64,000 nucleotides of DNA from JAGPDF01 sp052035735 (GCA_052035735.1 JBPOHI010000016.1:43878-107877), one strand, 5' to 3'; shown: positions 16,232 to 26,400, numbered from the stretch's first letter. Program-made: numbers and translations. The notes: generated by a model not told the origin, from the letters alone.

Positions 16232-19200
16232 ATGACGAACTGTCCAGGATACTCAACGAAGGTGCGCACCGCCGCCATCCTCCCCTTACTGGTCTTGTCT
16301 CTCGCCTCGATGACCGGGGCATCTCTGGTCGAACGGCCGGCGCCGAGGGACGAGACCGACGCCGTCATCGCCGGCCTCCCCTGGCGCCTCGTCGGTCCGT
16401 TCCGCGGTGGCCGCGTCCTCGCCGTCGCCGGCGTCCCGGGCGAGCGCGAGCATTTCTACTTCGGCAGCGTCAACGGCGGCGTCTGGGAGACCCTCGACGC
16501 CGGCCGCACCTGGAAGCCGATCTTCGACGAGCAGCCGATCGGATCGATCGGAGCGATCGCCCTCGCCCCTGCGAACCCCAAGGTGATCTACGTCGGGACC
16601 GGTGAGGCCGACATGCGCTCCGACATCGCGCAAGGAGATGGTGTCTTCAAGTCGACCGACGGCGGACGCACCTGGACGTTCTCCGGCCTCGCCGACAGCC
16701 AGCAGATCGCGCGCATTCTGGTGCATCCGGCAGACGCCGACCGGGTCTACGTCGCCGCTCTCGGCCACCCCTACGGCCCGAACGCCGAGCGCGGCGTCTT
16801 CGGCTCGCAGGACGGCGGCAGGAGCTGGCGAAAGCTCCTCGGGCCGGACGCCGACACCGGCGCGGTCGATCTCGCTTTCGAGCCCGGCAACCCGCAAGTG
16901 ATCTACGCCGCGCTCTGGCAGACGCGGCGCACTCCGTGGAACATCTACCCCCCTTCGACCGGACCCGGGACAGGCCTGTGGAAATCGGTCGACGGCGGCG
17001 AGAGCTGGAAGGCTCTCACCGGCTACGGCTTCCCGGAAGCCCCCGGCCGGATCGGGCTGGCCATCGGGCGCACGGCGCCGCAGCGCGTCTATGCGATCGT
17101 CGACGGCACGGGCGACGGAGCGAACGGCGGCCTCTACCGCTCCGACGACGGCGGCCTCTCCTGGAGGCACGCGAGCTCCGATCCGCGCATCTGGGGCCGC
17201 GGCTGGTACTTCGGCGGCATCCGGGTGGACCCGCGCGACGCCGACCACGTGTACGCGTTGAACACGGTCATGCTCGAGTCGCTCGACGGCGGTACGACCT
17301 TCGTGCCCACCAAGGGCGACCCCACCGGCGACGACTTCCACGAGATGTGGATCGATGACAGCGATCCCGCGCGCCGGATCCTCGGCGTCGATCAGGGCGC
17401 GATCGTGACCCTCAACGACGGGAAGACCTGGAGTTCCTGGTTGAACCAGCCGACCGGACAGTTCTATACCGTCTCGACCGACAACCAGTTTCCTTACTGG
17501 ATCTACGGCTCGCAGCAGGACTCGGGCGCCGCGGGCGTCCCCAGCCGTACGACATTGCGCAGCGGCATCAGCACGTCGCATTTCCGCGAGTCGACCGCCG
17601 GCGGCGAGAGCGACAACATCGCGCCGGATCCGCTCGATCCGCAGATCCTCTACGGCGGCCGCGTGGAGCGGCTCGATCTGCGAACCTTCCAGACGCGCCT
17701 GGTGGACCCGACGCTCGCCCTCCCCGATCACTACCGCTCCGTCTGGACGATGCCGCTGATCTTCGCGCACCGCGATCCGCGCACGCTCTATTTCGCCAAC
17801 CAGCGCCTCTTTCGCACCGTCGACGGCGGCGAACATTGGGATGCGATCAGCCCGGACCTGTCACGTGAAGATCCGGGTACGCCGGGCAACCTCGATCCCA
17901 CGACCGCCGGGCATCACCTCCAGATCGGTTCGCGCCGCGGAGTGATCTACTCGATCGGGCCGTCGTACCTGGCCGACGGCGAGATCTGGGTCGGCACCGA
18001 CGATGGCCTCGTATGGCGCACGCGCGACGAGGGCGCGCGTTGGGAGAACGTCACGCCGCCGACGCTTACCGGCTGGTCCAAGGTCGCCGGCGTGGAGCCT
18101 TCGCGCCATGACCGCGAGACGGCCTATCTCGCCATCGATCGGCACCGGCTCGACGACTTTGCGCCCTATGTCTTCCGCACCCGCGACGGCGGAAAGACCT
18201 GGTCCTTGGTCGCCAACGGGCTTCCGCATGGCAGTTTCGTCAACGGCATCGCCGAGGATCCAGAGCGCCGAGGCCTGCTCTTCGCCGCCACCGAGCGCGG
18301 CGTCTACGTCTCGTTCGACGACGGCGACCACTGGCGCCCGCTCCAGACCGGCCTGCCGGTGACCTCGGTGCGCGACCTCGAGGTGAAAGGCGACGATCTG
18401 GTGATCGCGACGCACGGCCGCGCCTTCTGGGTGCTCGACAACCTCGCGCCGCTGAGGCAGGTCGCGTCCGGCACCGGCGCCGAGCCGATGCCACGGCTCT
18501 ATCGGCCGGCGGCAGCCGTCCGTCTACGGCCGGCGGGATTCTCCGCCACACCCCTGCCGGCCGAGGAGCCGGCGGCGAGGAATCCCCCCTACGGCGCCGC
18601 GATCGACTACTTCCTTCCCCGACCCGCGACGCAGCCGGTCGTCCTCGAGCTCCTCGACGAGCACGGGAACCTGGTGCGGCGCTACTCGAGCGCCGACCGG
18701 CCGGCGCCGATCGATCTCGCCAAGATCGGCTCCGCTCCCGAGTGGCAGCCGATTCCCTCGACGCTCGAAACCGGCGAGGGCTTTCACCGTTTCTACTGGC
18801 CGCTCCGGCTGCCGGCCGCCGCCGAGCTCGCCGCGGGCAGTTCTTACACCGACGGAGTCTGGGCGCCCCCGGGAAACTACCGCGTCGCGCTGGTCGTCGA
18901 TGGAGTCCGCGCGGAGCAGCCGCTCGAGGTCCGACCCGACCCGCGCCTCGATCTCGGACCCGAGGTCTACCGTGCCCAGTTTGAGCTGGCTTCGGCCATC
19001 CAGCGCGAGCGCGTCCGCCTGGCGGTGGCCGGACAGGCGATCGCCAGCGCGCTCGCGGGCATCAGCAGGGCGTTGACTCGCCTCGATCCCGAAGGCGACC
19101 GCGGCGGCACGCTTGTCGCTGACCTCCGCACGCTGCGCGATCGCCTGCTGCTCGTCGCCGGCAAGCCGCCGGCAGGCTCGCCGGCCAACGCCTGGTGGCT

Positions 19201-19450
19201 CGGCGCGCGCGAGCGCGAGAGCGTCGCGTTCGCCGACGGCCGGCTTGCGAGCCTCGCCGAAGCGGTCGATGGTGCCGACGCCGCGCCTTCGCCGGATGCG
19301 CGCCAGGGACTCGAGGCCACCCGCCGCCTCGTCGACGCCGTCGAACACCGCTGGCAAGTACTCACCGAGAAGGAGCTGCCGAGAATGGAGCGCCGCCTGG
19401 GCGCCGCCGGCGCGCCCGCCATCGGCGCCCCTGCAAGCGTCAAGGGCTAG
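16232..19450 (+). CDS. secreted BNR/VPS10-like beta-propeller protein
   Basis: A 1072-residue exported protein. After an N-terminal signal region (VRTAAILPLLVLSLASMTGASL) come about ten Asp-box/BNR repeats of the form DGGxTW, for example TDGGRTWTF, QDGGRSWRK, VDGGESWKA, RDGGKTWSL and DDGDHWRP, spread over residues 70-730 and forming a sortilin- or xyloglucanase-like propeller. The last 300 residues contain an Ig-like or FlgD-like stretch (VLELLDEHGNLVRRY, GVWAPPGNYRVALVV) and helices. I saw no catalytic motif. The family is abundant in Acidobacteriota and of unknown role. I chose ATG 16232, preceded by AGAGGG; ATG 16208, overlapping the upstream stop, is an alternative. The 3' end overlaps the convergent aldehyde dehydrogenase gene by four bases. 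Confidence 0.85.
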   Translation: MTNCPGYSTKVRTAAILPLLVLSLASMTGASLVERPAPRDETDAVIAGLPWRLVGPFRGGRVLAVAGVPGEREHFYFGSVNGGVWETLDAGRTWKPIFDEQPIGSIGAIALAPANPKVIYVGTGEADMRSDIAQGDGVFKSTDGGRTWTFSGLADSQQIARILVHPADADRVYVAALGHPYGPNAERGVFGSQDGGRSWRKLLGPDADTGAVDLAFEPGNPQVIYAALWQTRRTPWNIYPPSTGPGTGLWKSVDGGESWKALTGYGFPEAPGRIGLAIGRTAPQRVYAIVDGTGDGANGGLYRSDDGGLSWRHASSDPRIWGRGWYFGGIRVDPRDADHVYALNTVMLESLDGGTTFVPTKGDPTGDDFHEMWIDDSDPARRILGVDQGAIVTLNDGKTWSSWLNQPTGQFYTVSTDNQFPYWIYGSQQDSGAAGVPSRTTLRSGISTSHFRESTAGGESDNIAPDPLDPQILYGGRVERLDLRTFQTRLVDPTLALPDHYRSVWTMPLIFAHRDPRTLYFANQRLFRTVDGGEHWDAISPDLSREDPGTPGNLDPTTAGHHLQIGSRRGVIYSIGPSYLADGEIWVGTDDGLVWRTRDEGARWENVTPPTLTGWSKVAGVEPSRHDRETAYLAIDRHRLDDFAPYVFRTRDGGKTWSLVANGLPHGSFVNGIAEDPERRGLLFAATERGVYVSFDDGDHWRPLQTGLPVTSVRDLEVKGDDLVIATHGRAFWVLDNLAPLRQVASGTGAEPMPRLYRPAAAVRLRPAGFSATPLPAEEPAARNPPYGAAIDYFLPRPATQPVVLELLDEHGNLVRRYSSADRPAPIDLAKIGSAPEWQPIPSTLETGEGFHRFYWPLRLPAAAELAAGSSYTDGVWAPPGNYRVALVVDGVRAEQPLEVRPDPRLDLGPEVYRAQFELASAIQRERVRLAVAGQAIASALAGISRALTRLDPEGDRGGTLVADLRTLRDRLLLVAGKPPAGSPANAWWLGARERESVAFADGRLASLAEAVDGADAAPSPDARQGLEATRRLVDAVEHRWQVLTEKELPRMERRLGAAGAPAIGAPASVKG

Positions 19451-20925
19451 CCTGACTTCAGATACCAGGCCCAGGGCTGGGAGGATTCGTAGGTCGTCAC
19501 CTGCTTGACTTCGAGGTAGTTCTCGAGTCCCCAGCGGCCCAGCTCGCGTCCGATGCCGCTCTGTTTCATGCCGCCCCACGGCGCCTGGCTGAACGTCGGC
19601 TGCGAGCAGTTGATCCACACGATGCCGGCCCGAAAACGTCGCGCGACGCGCCGGCAGCGCTCGAGGTCCGCCGACATCACCGCGGCGGCCAGCCCGAACC
19701 GCGTGTCGTTCGCCAGGCGCACGGCATCCTCCTCGTCGCGGAAAGTACGCACGGCGAGCACCGGACCGAAGACCTCCTCGCGCCAGAGCTCGCTCGCGAC
19801 CGGGACATCCACGAAGATCGTCGGCTCGACAAAGTAGCCGCGCCCAAGGCCCGGTGGGCGTCCGCCGCCGGTCAGCTGGGTCAGCTTCGCGGCGCGCGCC
19901 CGCTCGAGGTAGCCCATCACCCTGTCGTGCTGATCCCGCGACACCAACGGACCGAGAAGGGTCCCCGGCGCGAAGCCGTCGCCGATCGGGATCTTCCGCG
20001 CCTCTTCCGCGAGACGCGCGAGCAGTCGCGGCGCCAGCGTCTCCTCGATCAGAACCCGGGAAGTCGCGCTGCACACCTGCCCCTGGTTCCAGAAGATGCC
20101 GAACATCACCCACTCGACCGCCGCCTCGACGTCGGCGTCAGCGAAGACGACGAACGGCGACTTGCCGCCGAGCTCGAGCGAGACGTTCTTCACCTCCTGC
20201 GCCGCCGCCATCATCACCCTCCGGCCGGTGGGTACCGAGCCGGTGAAGGCGAGCTTGTCGACTCCGGGGTGTAACGACAGCGGCTCGCCGGCCTCGACAC
20301 CGGTGCCGGACAGGATGTTGAGTACCCCGGCCGGCAGACCGATCTCGTCGGCGATCGCGCCGAGCTCGAGCGCCGTGAGCGGGGTGAGCTCCGAAGGCTT
20401 GAGCACGACCGTCGCCCCGGCGGCGAGCGCCGGAGCCACCTTCCAGGCGGCCATGAGAAGCGGGTAGTTCCACGGGATGATCTGGGCGGCGACGCCGACC
20501 GGTTCGAGACGCACCAGCGAAGAGAATCGGCTGTCCGGCAGCGCGAGCGGGCTCTCCGTGCGGCTGTCGAGCTCGACCGCGAGGTCGGCGTACATGGCGA
20601 AGCAAGCGGCTGCGTCATCGATATCCCACAGCGCCTCGGGCAGCGGCTTTCCGTTGTCGAGGACCTCGAGCCGGGCGAGCTCCTCGCGGCGCTCGCCGAT
20701 CCGCAGAGCGAAAGCGCGCAGATACTCCGCTCGCCGGGCGCCGGTCGTGCCTCCCCAGGAACCCTCGAACGCCCGTCGGGCGGCCGCAACCGCACGATCC
20801 ACGTCCGCTGCGCCCGCAGCTGCAACGTGGTGAAGAACCTCGCCCGTCGCCGGATTCTCGACGGCCATCTGGCCGCCCTCCGCCGCTGCCTGCCAGCCCC
20901 CGTCGATGTAAAGCCGATCGCGCAT
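19447..20925 (-). CDS. NAD(P)-dependent aldehyde dehydrogenase (betaine-aldehyde dehydrogenase-like)
   Basis: A 492-residue aldehyde dehydrogenase with the full set of motifs: IIPWNYPLLMAAWKVAPAL, VVLKPSELTP, FTGSVPTGRRVM, the glutamate motif LELGGKSP and nucleophile cysteine in WNQGQVCSATS (about C285), then the EEVFGPVLAV and PWGGMKQSGIGRELG motifs. The combination resembles betaine-aldehyde and gamma-aminobutyraldehyde dehydrogenases more than the CoA-acylating type encoded at 13.4 kb. The substrate is not evident. The gene stands alone, convergent with the propeller gene and divergent from the glycan-region genes. Confidence 0.9.
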   Translation of the reverse strand: MRDRLYIDGGWQAAAEGGQMAVENPATGEVLHHVAAAGAADVDRAVAAARRAFEGSWGGTTGARRAEYLRAFALRIGERREELARLEVLDNGKPLPEALWDIDDAAACFAMYADLAVELDSRTESPLALPDSRFSSLVRLEPVGVAAQIIPWNYPLLMAAWKVAPALAAGATVVLKPSELTPLTALELGAIADEIGLPAGVLNILSGTGVEAGEPLSLHPGVDKLAFTGSVPTGRRVMMAAAQEVKNVSLELGGKSPFVVFADADVEAAVEWVMFGIFWNQGQVCSATSRVLIEETLAPRLLARLAEEARKIPIGDGFAPGTLLGPLVSRDQHDRVMGYLERARAAKLTQLTGGGRPPGLGRGYFVEPTIFVDVPVASELWREEVFGPVLAVRTFRDEEDAVRLANDTRFGLAAAVMSADLERCRRVARRFRAGIVWINCSQPTFSQAPWGGMKQSGIGRELGRWGLENYLEVKQVTTYESSQPWAWYLKSG

Positions 20926-21019
20926 CCGCTCCCCTCCCGACCCCGTTCCGGCGCGCCAAAGCTACCATCCGGGCCCGCGAAAGGCGCTCCAGTGTGCTAC
21001 TTTTTACGGCCGGCCTCCG

Positions 21020-22639
21020 ATGACTTTCCCTGACGCGTCCAGCCCGCTGGCAACGAGCTCGCTGCTCCGGCCTTTCCGCCTCGCCGGCCTCGCCGTCGAA
21101 GAGGCGGATGCCGCCGCGGGCACCCTCCCGGGCGGAGCCACGACCTGCGACGTGCTGCTGGCGCTCGATTTCGCCGGCCAGGCTGGCGCCTCTCTGGAGG
21201 ATCGACTCCGCCACGCTCACCACCGCATCGGCCGGGAGGGCGTGCTCCTCCTGGCGCTGCCCAATCGATTCGGACTGCGGTTCTGGGCCGGCTGCCCCGA
21301 GCCGGCGACGGGCCGGCTCTTCGCAACGCTTGCCGACCGGGTCTCGCCCGGGGCGGGAAAGATGGGGAGGTTCGTGTCGCGCCGCGAGCTCGCTCTGGCG
21401 CTGGATCGCGCCGGCCTCGCTGCTCTGGAGTGGTACTTCGCCGTACCCGACGCACAAGGAACGGGCACCTCGGGTTCGCTGCTTTCCGAACGCCTGGTGG
21501 CTGCGGCGCCCGAACTGGCAGCTGACCTCGCCTGGGCAAGACCTTCGGCCGACAGGTTGCGCCCCCGGATCGACCTCTTCGCGGAGGCGCTCGTCGGACG
21601 AGAGCTCGCGCGCGCCGGGCTGTTCGCGGAGTTTGCCAGCCACTTTCTCGTCGCCGCCGCGCGCCAGAGCCCTTCCGCTGCGACTTCGATCTGGCAGCGC
21701 CTTTGCCCTCTCCCTTCTGAAGCCGGATGGCATTTCGCATCCGGCCGGCGGGAGCCGATCGAGACCCTCTTCGAGCTCGTGCCGGAGGGCATCGCCGTCG
21801 TCAAGCGCCGGCAGGGAGAGGCCCCTCCACTCCGTTTCGGCGAGTTCCAGTGGAAGCCGGAAGAGAGGACCCTGCTGTCCCCCGGAGAGCCGCTGCGGCT
21901 GCGGCTGCAGTCTCACCTCGCTGCGGGCAGCGGTCCGGCCTTTTTCGCGGAGTTCGACGCCTTCTTCGCCGCCACCGCGAAACGGTTCCAGTTCGCCGGC
22001 GAGGGAGGTTGCGAACGGTTCTCCGGCGAAGCGCTCGACGCGCTGGTGACCAACGCCACGCGCACGTGCGACGGGGCGTTCCACTACTTCGACCTCGAGT
22101 GGTGCGCTCCCGCAGGGGTTCCCGCTTCGTGGTGGATCCTGCGCAACGTCGCTGCCTGCCTGGAGATGCTCGGTCCCAGCCTGCCTCGGACCGGAACGGG
22201 ATCCGGGCTCTACGCCCTGCTGTGCGAGCGCTCCGGCGTGCGGCCTCGGATGGATGAGGATCTCTCGCGCGAAGCCGCTTTCGCGGCCGCCGTACGCTGC
22301 GAAAGCGCTCATGACCCGCTCGCCCTGCCAAAGGCGCTGGAACGACCGTGGCCTGTCGCGATGACCCAGGGCCTCGATGCGGAGGCACTGCGCTCGGCGA
22401 CGCAGCCCGCGACGGAGCACCATGCCCTGGTCGCCGCCTATCGCGAGCTCGAGTCCTGGGCCCTCGCGGGGCAACAACGAGCGACGAATGCCGAGAATCA
22501 GTATCGCATCCTGGAAGGGCACTGCCGCAAGCTCCAGGAGGAGGCGGAGGCGCTGCGGGACGCGAACCGGCAAGTGTCGAAGCGAGCGGCCGAGCTGGAG
22601 GCCCGCCTGTTGAACCGGGATCTCGAGGAGCGTCGATGA
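21020..22639 (+). CDS. methyltransferase-like glycan-locus protein with C-terminal coiled coil
   Basis: A 539-residue protein I do not recognise with certainty. The N-terminal third looks like the second half of a Rossmann-type SAM methyltransferase: VLLALDFAGQ, then a helix RLRHAHHRIGREGVLLLALPNRFGLRFWAG that matches the post-motif strand and helix of class I methyltransferases, and FVSRRELALALDRAGLAALEWYFAVPD. The SAM glycine loop itself is not obvious. The middle is poorly conserved in appearance, and the last 70 residues form a charged coiled coil (AYRELESWALAGQQRATNAE and following). It heads a three-gene run with the two glycosyltransferase genes, linked by ATGA overlaps, which points to lipopolysaccharide or exopolysaccharide assembly. 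Confidence 0.6.
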   Translation: MTFPDASSPLATSSLLRPFRLAGLAVEEADAAAGTLPGGATTCDVLLALDFAGQAGASLEDRLRHAHHRIGREGVLLLALPNRFGLRFWAGCPEPATGRLFATLADRVSPGAGKMGRFVSRRELALALDRAGLAALEWYFAVPDAQGTGTSGSLLSERLVAAAPELAADLAWARPSADRLRPRIDLFAEALVGRELARAGLFAEFASHFLVAAARQSPSAATSIWQRLCPLPSEAGWHFASGRREPIETLFELVPEGIAVVKRRQGEAPPLRFGEFQWKPEERTLLSPGEPLRLRLQSHLAAGSGPAFFAEFDAFFAATAKRFQFAGEGGCERFSGEALDALVTNATRTCDGAFHYFDLEWCAPAGVPASWWILRNVAACLEMLGPSLPRTGTGSGLYALLCERSGVRPRMDEDLSREAAFAAAVRCESAHDPLALPKALERPWPVAMTQGLDAEALRSATQPATEHHALVAAYRELESWALAGQQRATNAENQYRILEGHCRKLQEEAEALRDANRQVSKRAAELEARLLNRDLEERR

Positions 22640-23712
22640 GCCTTCCGCCGTCCGAGGTCGCCACGACACCGCGCCCTCCGCGAATCCGCGCCTTCGTGAT
22701 CCATCATCGCAACTCCGAGCTGCTCGATCACTGCCTGCGCGCTGTACTCGCCAGCTCGGGCGTCGAGGTCGACGTCGTGCTGTTCGAGAACGAGTGCCGC
22801 GAACCTCTTCCCGGCTGGATCGCCGCCGAGCCACGCGTTCACCGTGCCTCGTCTCCCGTGACGCTCGGCTTCGGCGAGGCGAACAACCGGGCGGTGGCCT
22901 GGAGCCGTGCTCACCTGCCGGAAGCGGACGCCTACTTCTTCCTCAACAACGACGCCGTCGTGCGTCCGGACACCCTGGCGAAGCTGGCGGAGGTTTTCAC
23001 CCAGCAGCCGAACGCCGCTGCCTGCGGGCCGCTCACCCTCATCTGGGGGGCCGAAGATCATCTGAACAGCCTGGGACTCAACCTCTCCACCGCCGGCGAA
23101 GCGTGGGACGAAGGGATCGGCCTGCCGCTGGCGAGCCACCTTCCACTGCCCGGACGCGGGGAGATCCTGGCGATCACCGGCTCGGCTCTAATGGCGCGAC
23201 GGAGCGCCTTCGAGGCCGCTGGCGGCTGGAGCCGGCTGTTCGACTTCTACATGGAGGATCTCGATCTCTGCCTGCGCTTTCGCCGGCGAGGTCAATCGGT
23301 CTGGCTGGTGCCGGATGCGGTGGTCCTGCACGCGGTCTCCGCGACCGCCGGCCCCGCCTCCGAGTTCAAGCTCTTCCTGTTCTGGCGCAACCGCTGGATC
23401 CTCATGCTGCTTCACTGGCCCTGGTGGCGGCTGCTGCGCATGCTGCCCGGCCAGTTCAGGATCGAGCGCGCTGCCTACCGCCACCGCAGGCAGGCGCAGG
23501 ACTTCGCGACCGCGGATCGACAGCGGCGGGCCTGGCTCGGAGCCCTGGCGCTCTTGCCACGGATTCTCCTGGCACGTCTGAGCCACGGCGGCGATACCAC
23601 GTGGTGGAAGCTGCTCAAACCGTCAGGATCGGTCCCCATCATCACTCTCCCGGAGGTCGTCTCGCGCGGCCGACCCTGGGAGTCAGCCCACACCGGAGAC
23701 GCCCAACCATGA
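22636..23712 (+). CDS. glycosyltransferase family 2 (rhamnosyltransferase-like)
   Basis: A 358-residue GT-A-fold glycosyltransferase. It carries IRAFVIHHRNSELLDHCLRA at the start, the NNDA metal and nucleotide-sugar motif in AYFFLNNDAVVRPDTLAKL, an ITGSALMARRSAFEAAGG acceptor-side motif and MEDLDLCLRFRRRG, the ED pair of the GT2 catalytic base. Near the C-terminus an FLFWRNRWILMLLHWP stretch may contact the membrane, as in WbbL-like rhamnosyltransferases. It is predicted to add a sugar to a lipid-linked glycan in the cytoplasm. Its ATG overlaps the stop of the methyltransferase-like gene and its stop overlaps the start of the next glycosyltransferase gene. Confidence 0.88.
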   Translation: MSLPPSEVATTPRPPRIRAFVIHHRNSELLDHCLRAVLASSGVEVDVVLFENECREPLPGWIAAEPRVHRASSPVTLGFGEANNRAVAWSRAHLPEADAYFFLNNDAVVRPDTLAKLAEVFTQQPNAAACGPLTLIWGAEDHLNSLGLNLSTAGEAWDEGIGLPLASHLPLPGRGEILAITGSALMARRSAFEAAGGWSRLFDFYMEDLDLCLRFRRRGQSVWLVPDAVVLHAVSATAGPASEFKLFLFWRNRWILMLLHWPWWRLLRMLPGQFRIERAAYRHRRQAQDFATADRQRRAWLGALALLPRILLARLSHGGDTTWWKLLKPSGSVPIITLPEVVSRGRPWESAHTGDAQP

Positions 23713-24986
23713 GTCGAGTCCTGATCTGCGGCGTCGCCCCGCTGCCGTTCGAAAACACGCGCAAGAACTACGGCCCGGGGATCCGGACCTGGCAGTTCGC
23801 GCGCTCGCTCGCCGAGGAGGGTCACGACGTCCGGCTCCTCGCGGTGACCCTGGAGGACGCCTACGCGGCGCCGCCGGTGGAGCTCGAGACGGTCGATCGC
23901 GTGCGCATCGAGCGCCTCGCGCCGGGCCTCTTCGTCAATCACGAGCGCATTCGCTCGCAGGTTGCGGAGTTCGAACCGCACTGCGTCATCGGGGCCACCA
24001 TCTACGGTTCCTATGCGCTCGCGATCGCGCGCCTCGGCGTCCCCTTCTGGGCCGATCAGTTCGGCCACGTGATGGCCGAAGCGCAGGCCAAGTCGGCGCT
24101 CGACGGACACTCCGACGTGGTGCCCTACTTCTGGAAGCTGGTGGAGGAGGTCCTGGGCTGCGCCGACCGCTGCTCGGTCGTCTCCGAGCGCCAGAAGTGG
24201 GCCGCAGTCGGCGAGCTCGGTGCCATCGGCCGGCTCAACTTCCGCACCATCGGGCACGACTTCGTCGCGGTCGTGCCGTGCGCTCTGCTGCCCTCGAACG
24301 GAGATGCTCCGGCGCTGCCCGCCCGCAGACGGCTGCATTCCGAGGAGACGTTTCGCGTGCTGTGGAGCGGCAGCTACAACACCTGGAGCGACGTGCGGAC
24401 GCTGGTCAAAGGGCTCGAACGGGCGATGGAGCGCAACAGCCGGATCCGGTTCGTTTCGACCGGCGGCGAGATTCCGGGGCACGACGAGTCGACCTACGGC
24501 GAGCTCGTCGAGCGCGCCGGCCGATCGCGCTTCGCGGATCGTTTCGACCTGCGCGGCTGGCTGGTCGCCGACCAGCTACCGGCAGTCGTGGCGGAATCCG
24601 ATCTCGGCGTCCTGACCGAGAAGCCCATCTACGAGGGGATGCTGGGGAGCAAGAACCGCATCGTCCAATGGATGAGCTCCGGTCTCGCCGTCGCCTACAA
24701 CGACATCGGCGACCTCGGTGAGCTGCTGCAGCGTCACCGCCTCGGCTTGACGTTCCCGGTCGGTGATGCAGAGACGCTGGCTGACCGGCTCTGCTGGGCG
24801 GCCGACCACCCGCGGGAGGTGGCCGCCATGGCGGATCGGGCCAGCCAGTTCGCCCGCGAGCACCTCAGTTTCGAGGCGACGACGCCCGAGCTTCGCGCCT
24901 GGGCGGCGAATCCGACGTTCGCCCCCGACCTCGGCTTCCGCCCTGGAGAGCGCAAGGCGGCGACCGCTCTGGCCACTGCGCCCTGA
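23709..24986 (+). CDS. glycosyltransferase, GT4/GT-B fold
   Basis: A 425-residue GT-B-type glycosyltransferase. It has an N-terminal RTWQFARSLAEEGHDVRLLAVT segment, a central VLWSGSYNTWSDVRTLVKGLERAM stretch matching the start of the donor-binding domain, and a C-terminal ESDLGVLTEKPIYEGMLGSKNRIVQWMSSGLAVAY region in place of the usual EPFG-like motif, followed by GDAETLADRLCWAADHP, typical of the GT4 C-terminal helices. The sugar transferred is unknown. It is the last gene of the coupled three-gene glycan run, ending one base before the stop of a convergent GT-C gene. Confidence 0.83.
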   Translation: MSRVLICGVAPLPFENTRKNYGPGIRTWQFARSLAEEGHDVRLLAVTLEDAYAAPPVELETVDRVRIERLAPGLFVNHERIRSQVAEFEPHCVIGATIYGSYALAIARLGVPFWADQFGHVMAEAQAKSALDGHSDVVPYFWKLVEEVLGCADRCSVVSERQKWAAVGELGAIGRLNFRTIGHDFVAVVPCALLPSNGDAPALPARRRLHSEETFRVLWSGSYNTWSDVRTLVKGLERAMERNSRIRFVSTGGEIPGHDESTYGELVERAGRSRFADRFDLRGWLVADQLPAVVAESDLGVLTEKPIYEGMLGSKNRIVQWMSSGLAVAYNDIGDLGELLQRHRLGLTFPVGDAETLADRLCWAADHPREVAAMADRASQFAREHLSFEATTPELRAWAANPTFAPDLGFRPGERKAATALATAP

Positions 24987-24987
24987 G

Positions 24988-26400
24988 TCAGGGCGCGCCG
25001 AAAGCGAAGTAGAGCAGAGCTGCTGCCCCCGCGGCGCCGAGCGCCAGCTCGACGCCGGGAATCGGCCCGGTCTCTCCGCGGAGCCGGCGGCGCATCGTTT
25101 CGAAGGCCCAAGCCACTCCCAGCACGAACAGGGGCAGAAGCGTCAATCGATAGCGCGCCTTGACGTGCACGAACCAGAAGAGCAGCAGTTGACCACCGCA
25201 GAGCAGGGCGATCATGCCCCCCTCCGGTCCGCGCTCTCTCGCCAGGCGAATCAGTCCGAACGGCGCGCACACAAGCAGCACCGCATAGAGCGCCGTCTCG
25301 CCCCCGGCGAAGAGGCGGGCGAGCCGCGGCGGGGCCGAGCGGTAGCCCTCGCCGGCGAGAAACCGCCTCCCCGAAGGCGGCAGCGAAGCGCTGAAATACG
25401 ACTCGCGATCGAAGAGGCGGAAATACTGGCGCGGAAACTGATCCGCCACGACGCGCGGCAGGCCGCGGACGGTGACGAGCTCGCGCAGCTGGCGCCCGAG
25501 AGCCCCTTGCCGCTCGGCGAAAGTGGCACCGGCCGCGCGATAGCGCAGGTACTCTTCCCAGGTCCGGTCCTCGGCGAGGCTGCGTGACGAGCGATCCGTG
25601 AGTCCTACCCAGAGGTTGAAGCGCGCGCTGCCGCCGATGGTCCAGACTCCGGTGTTGGCGCGCTGGGAGAGAGCCACGGGCAGGAGCACGGCGAGCAGGG
25701 CGAGCGCGACGAGTCCGCTGCGCTGCAGTCGCTCCGTCCCTCCGGGCAGACGCAGAACCGGCAGCAGGAGCAATGGCACGAAGGGCAGCAGCAGGCTCTT
25801 GAGCGCGATCGCCACACCCAACACCAGGCCGAGCAGAATCAACAGCAGAGACCGCCGCCGCTCCTCCACCGCTCGCGCCGCGCGCAGGACGAGCAGGAGC
25901 GCGAGGACGAAGAGGGCGAGATGGAGCGCTTCGGGACGGTAGAGCCAGGCGAAGCCGGCCACTTCGGGGTTGGCGACGAACAGGGCGGCGGCGAGCAGAG
26001 CCCCCTGCGGTGGAGCGCCGAGCTCGAGAGCGAGGCGCCCGAGGAGGACGCCGGCTACGAAGAGCGCCGCGATCTGCAGGCAGACGAGCCCGGCGAGGGA
26101 ACCGCCCGAGCGCAACAGCAAGGCCACCGCTGCCGGATAGCCTGGCGGCCAGAGCGGATCGAGCTCTGCCGATTCCCCAGAAGCCCAGGCGGTGGCGACT
26201 TCGACGTAGCGCTTCTCGTCGCCTGAAAGCGGCCGATCGACAGGGCTCGAGAATGGCCCGTGGAGGCGCGCGATACCGAGATGAAGCAGCGCGGCGAGCA
26301 GCGCGAGACTGGCCAGAACGAGCAGGGAGGCCGACGGGCTCGCTCCGCGCCGACCGCCGGAGAGCGGCGCCGGCGGCCTAGGGCGCGGGCGCAGGGGCAT
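24988..26400 (-). CDS. GT-C-type membrane glycosyltransferase (ArnT/PMT-like)
   Basis: A 470-residue integral membrane protein with roughly ten hydrophobic segments. After the first of these, RPLSGDEKRYVEVATAWASG matches the periplasmic catalytic loop of GT-C enzymes such as ArnT and protein mannosyltransferases, where an acidic residue next to Glu or Lys activates the acceptor; ELDPLWPPGYPAAVALLLR follows, another family hallmark. Such enzymes move a sugar from a polyprenyl-phosphate donor to a lipid or protein outside the membrane. The first 23 bases overlap the end of the C25 peptidase gene, so these two and the FN3 lipoprotein gene form one minus-strand unit. Confidence 0.8.
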   Translation of the reverse strand: MPLRPRPRPPAPLSGGRRGASPSASLLVLASLALLAALLHLGIARLHGPFSSPVDRPLSGDEKRYVEVATAWASGESAELDPLWPPGYPAAVALLLRSGGSLAGLVCLQIAALFVAGVLLGRLALELGAPPQGALLAAALFVANPEVAGFAWLYRPEALHLALFVLALLLVLRAARAVEERRRSLLLILLGLVLGVAIALKSLLLPFVPLLLLPVLRLPGGTERLQRSGLVALALLAVLLPVALSQRANTGVWTIGGSARFNLWVGLTDRSSRSLAEDRTWEEYLRYRAAGATFAERQGALGRQLRELVTVRGLPRVVADQFPRQYFRLFDRESYFSASLPPSGRRFLAGEGYRSAPPRLARLFAGGETALYAVLLVCAPFGLIRLARERGPEGGMIALLCGGQLLLFWFVHVKARYRLTLLPLFVLGVAWAFETMRRRLRGETGPIPGVELALGAAGAAALLYFAFGAP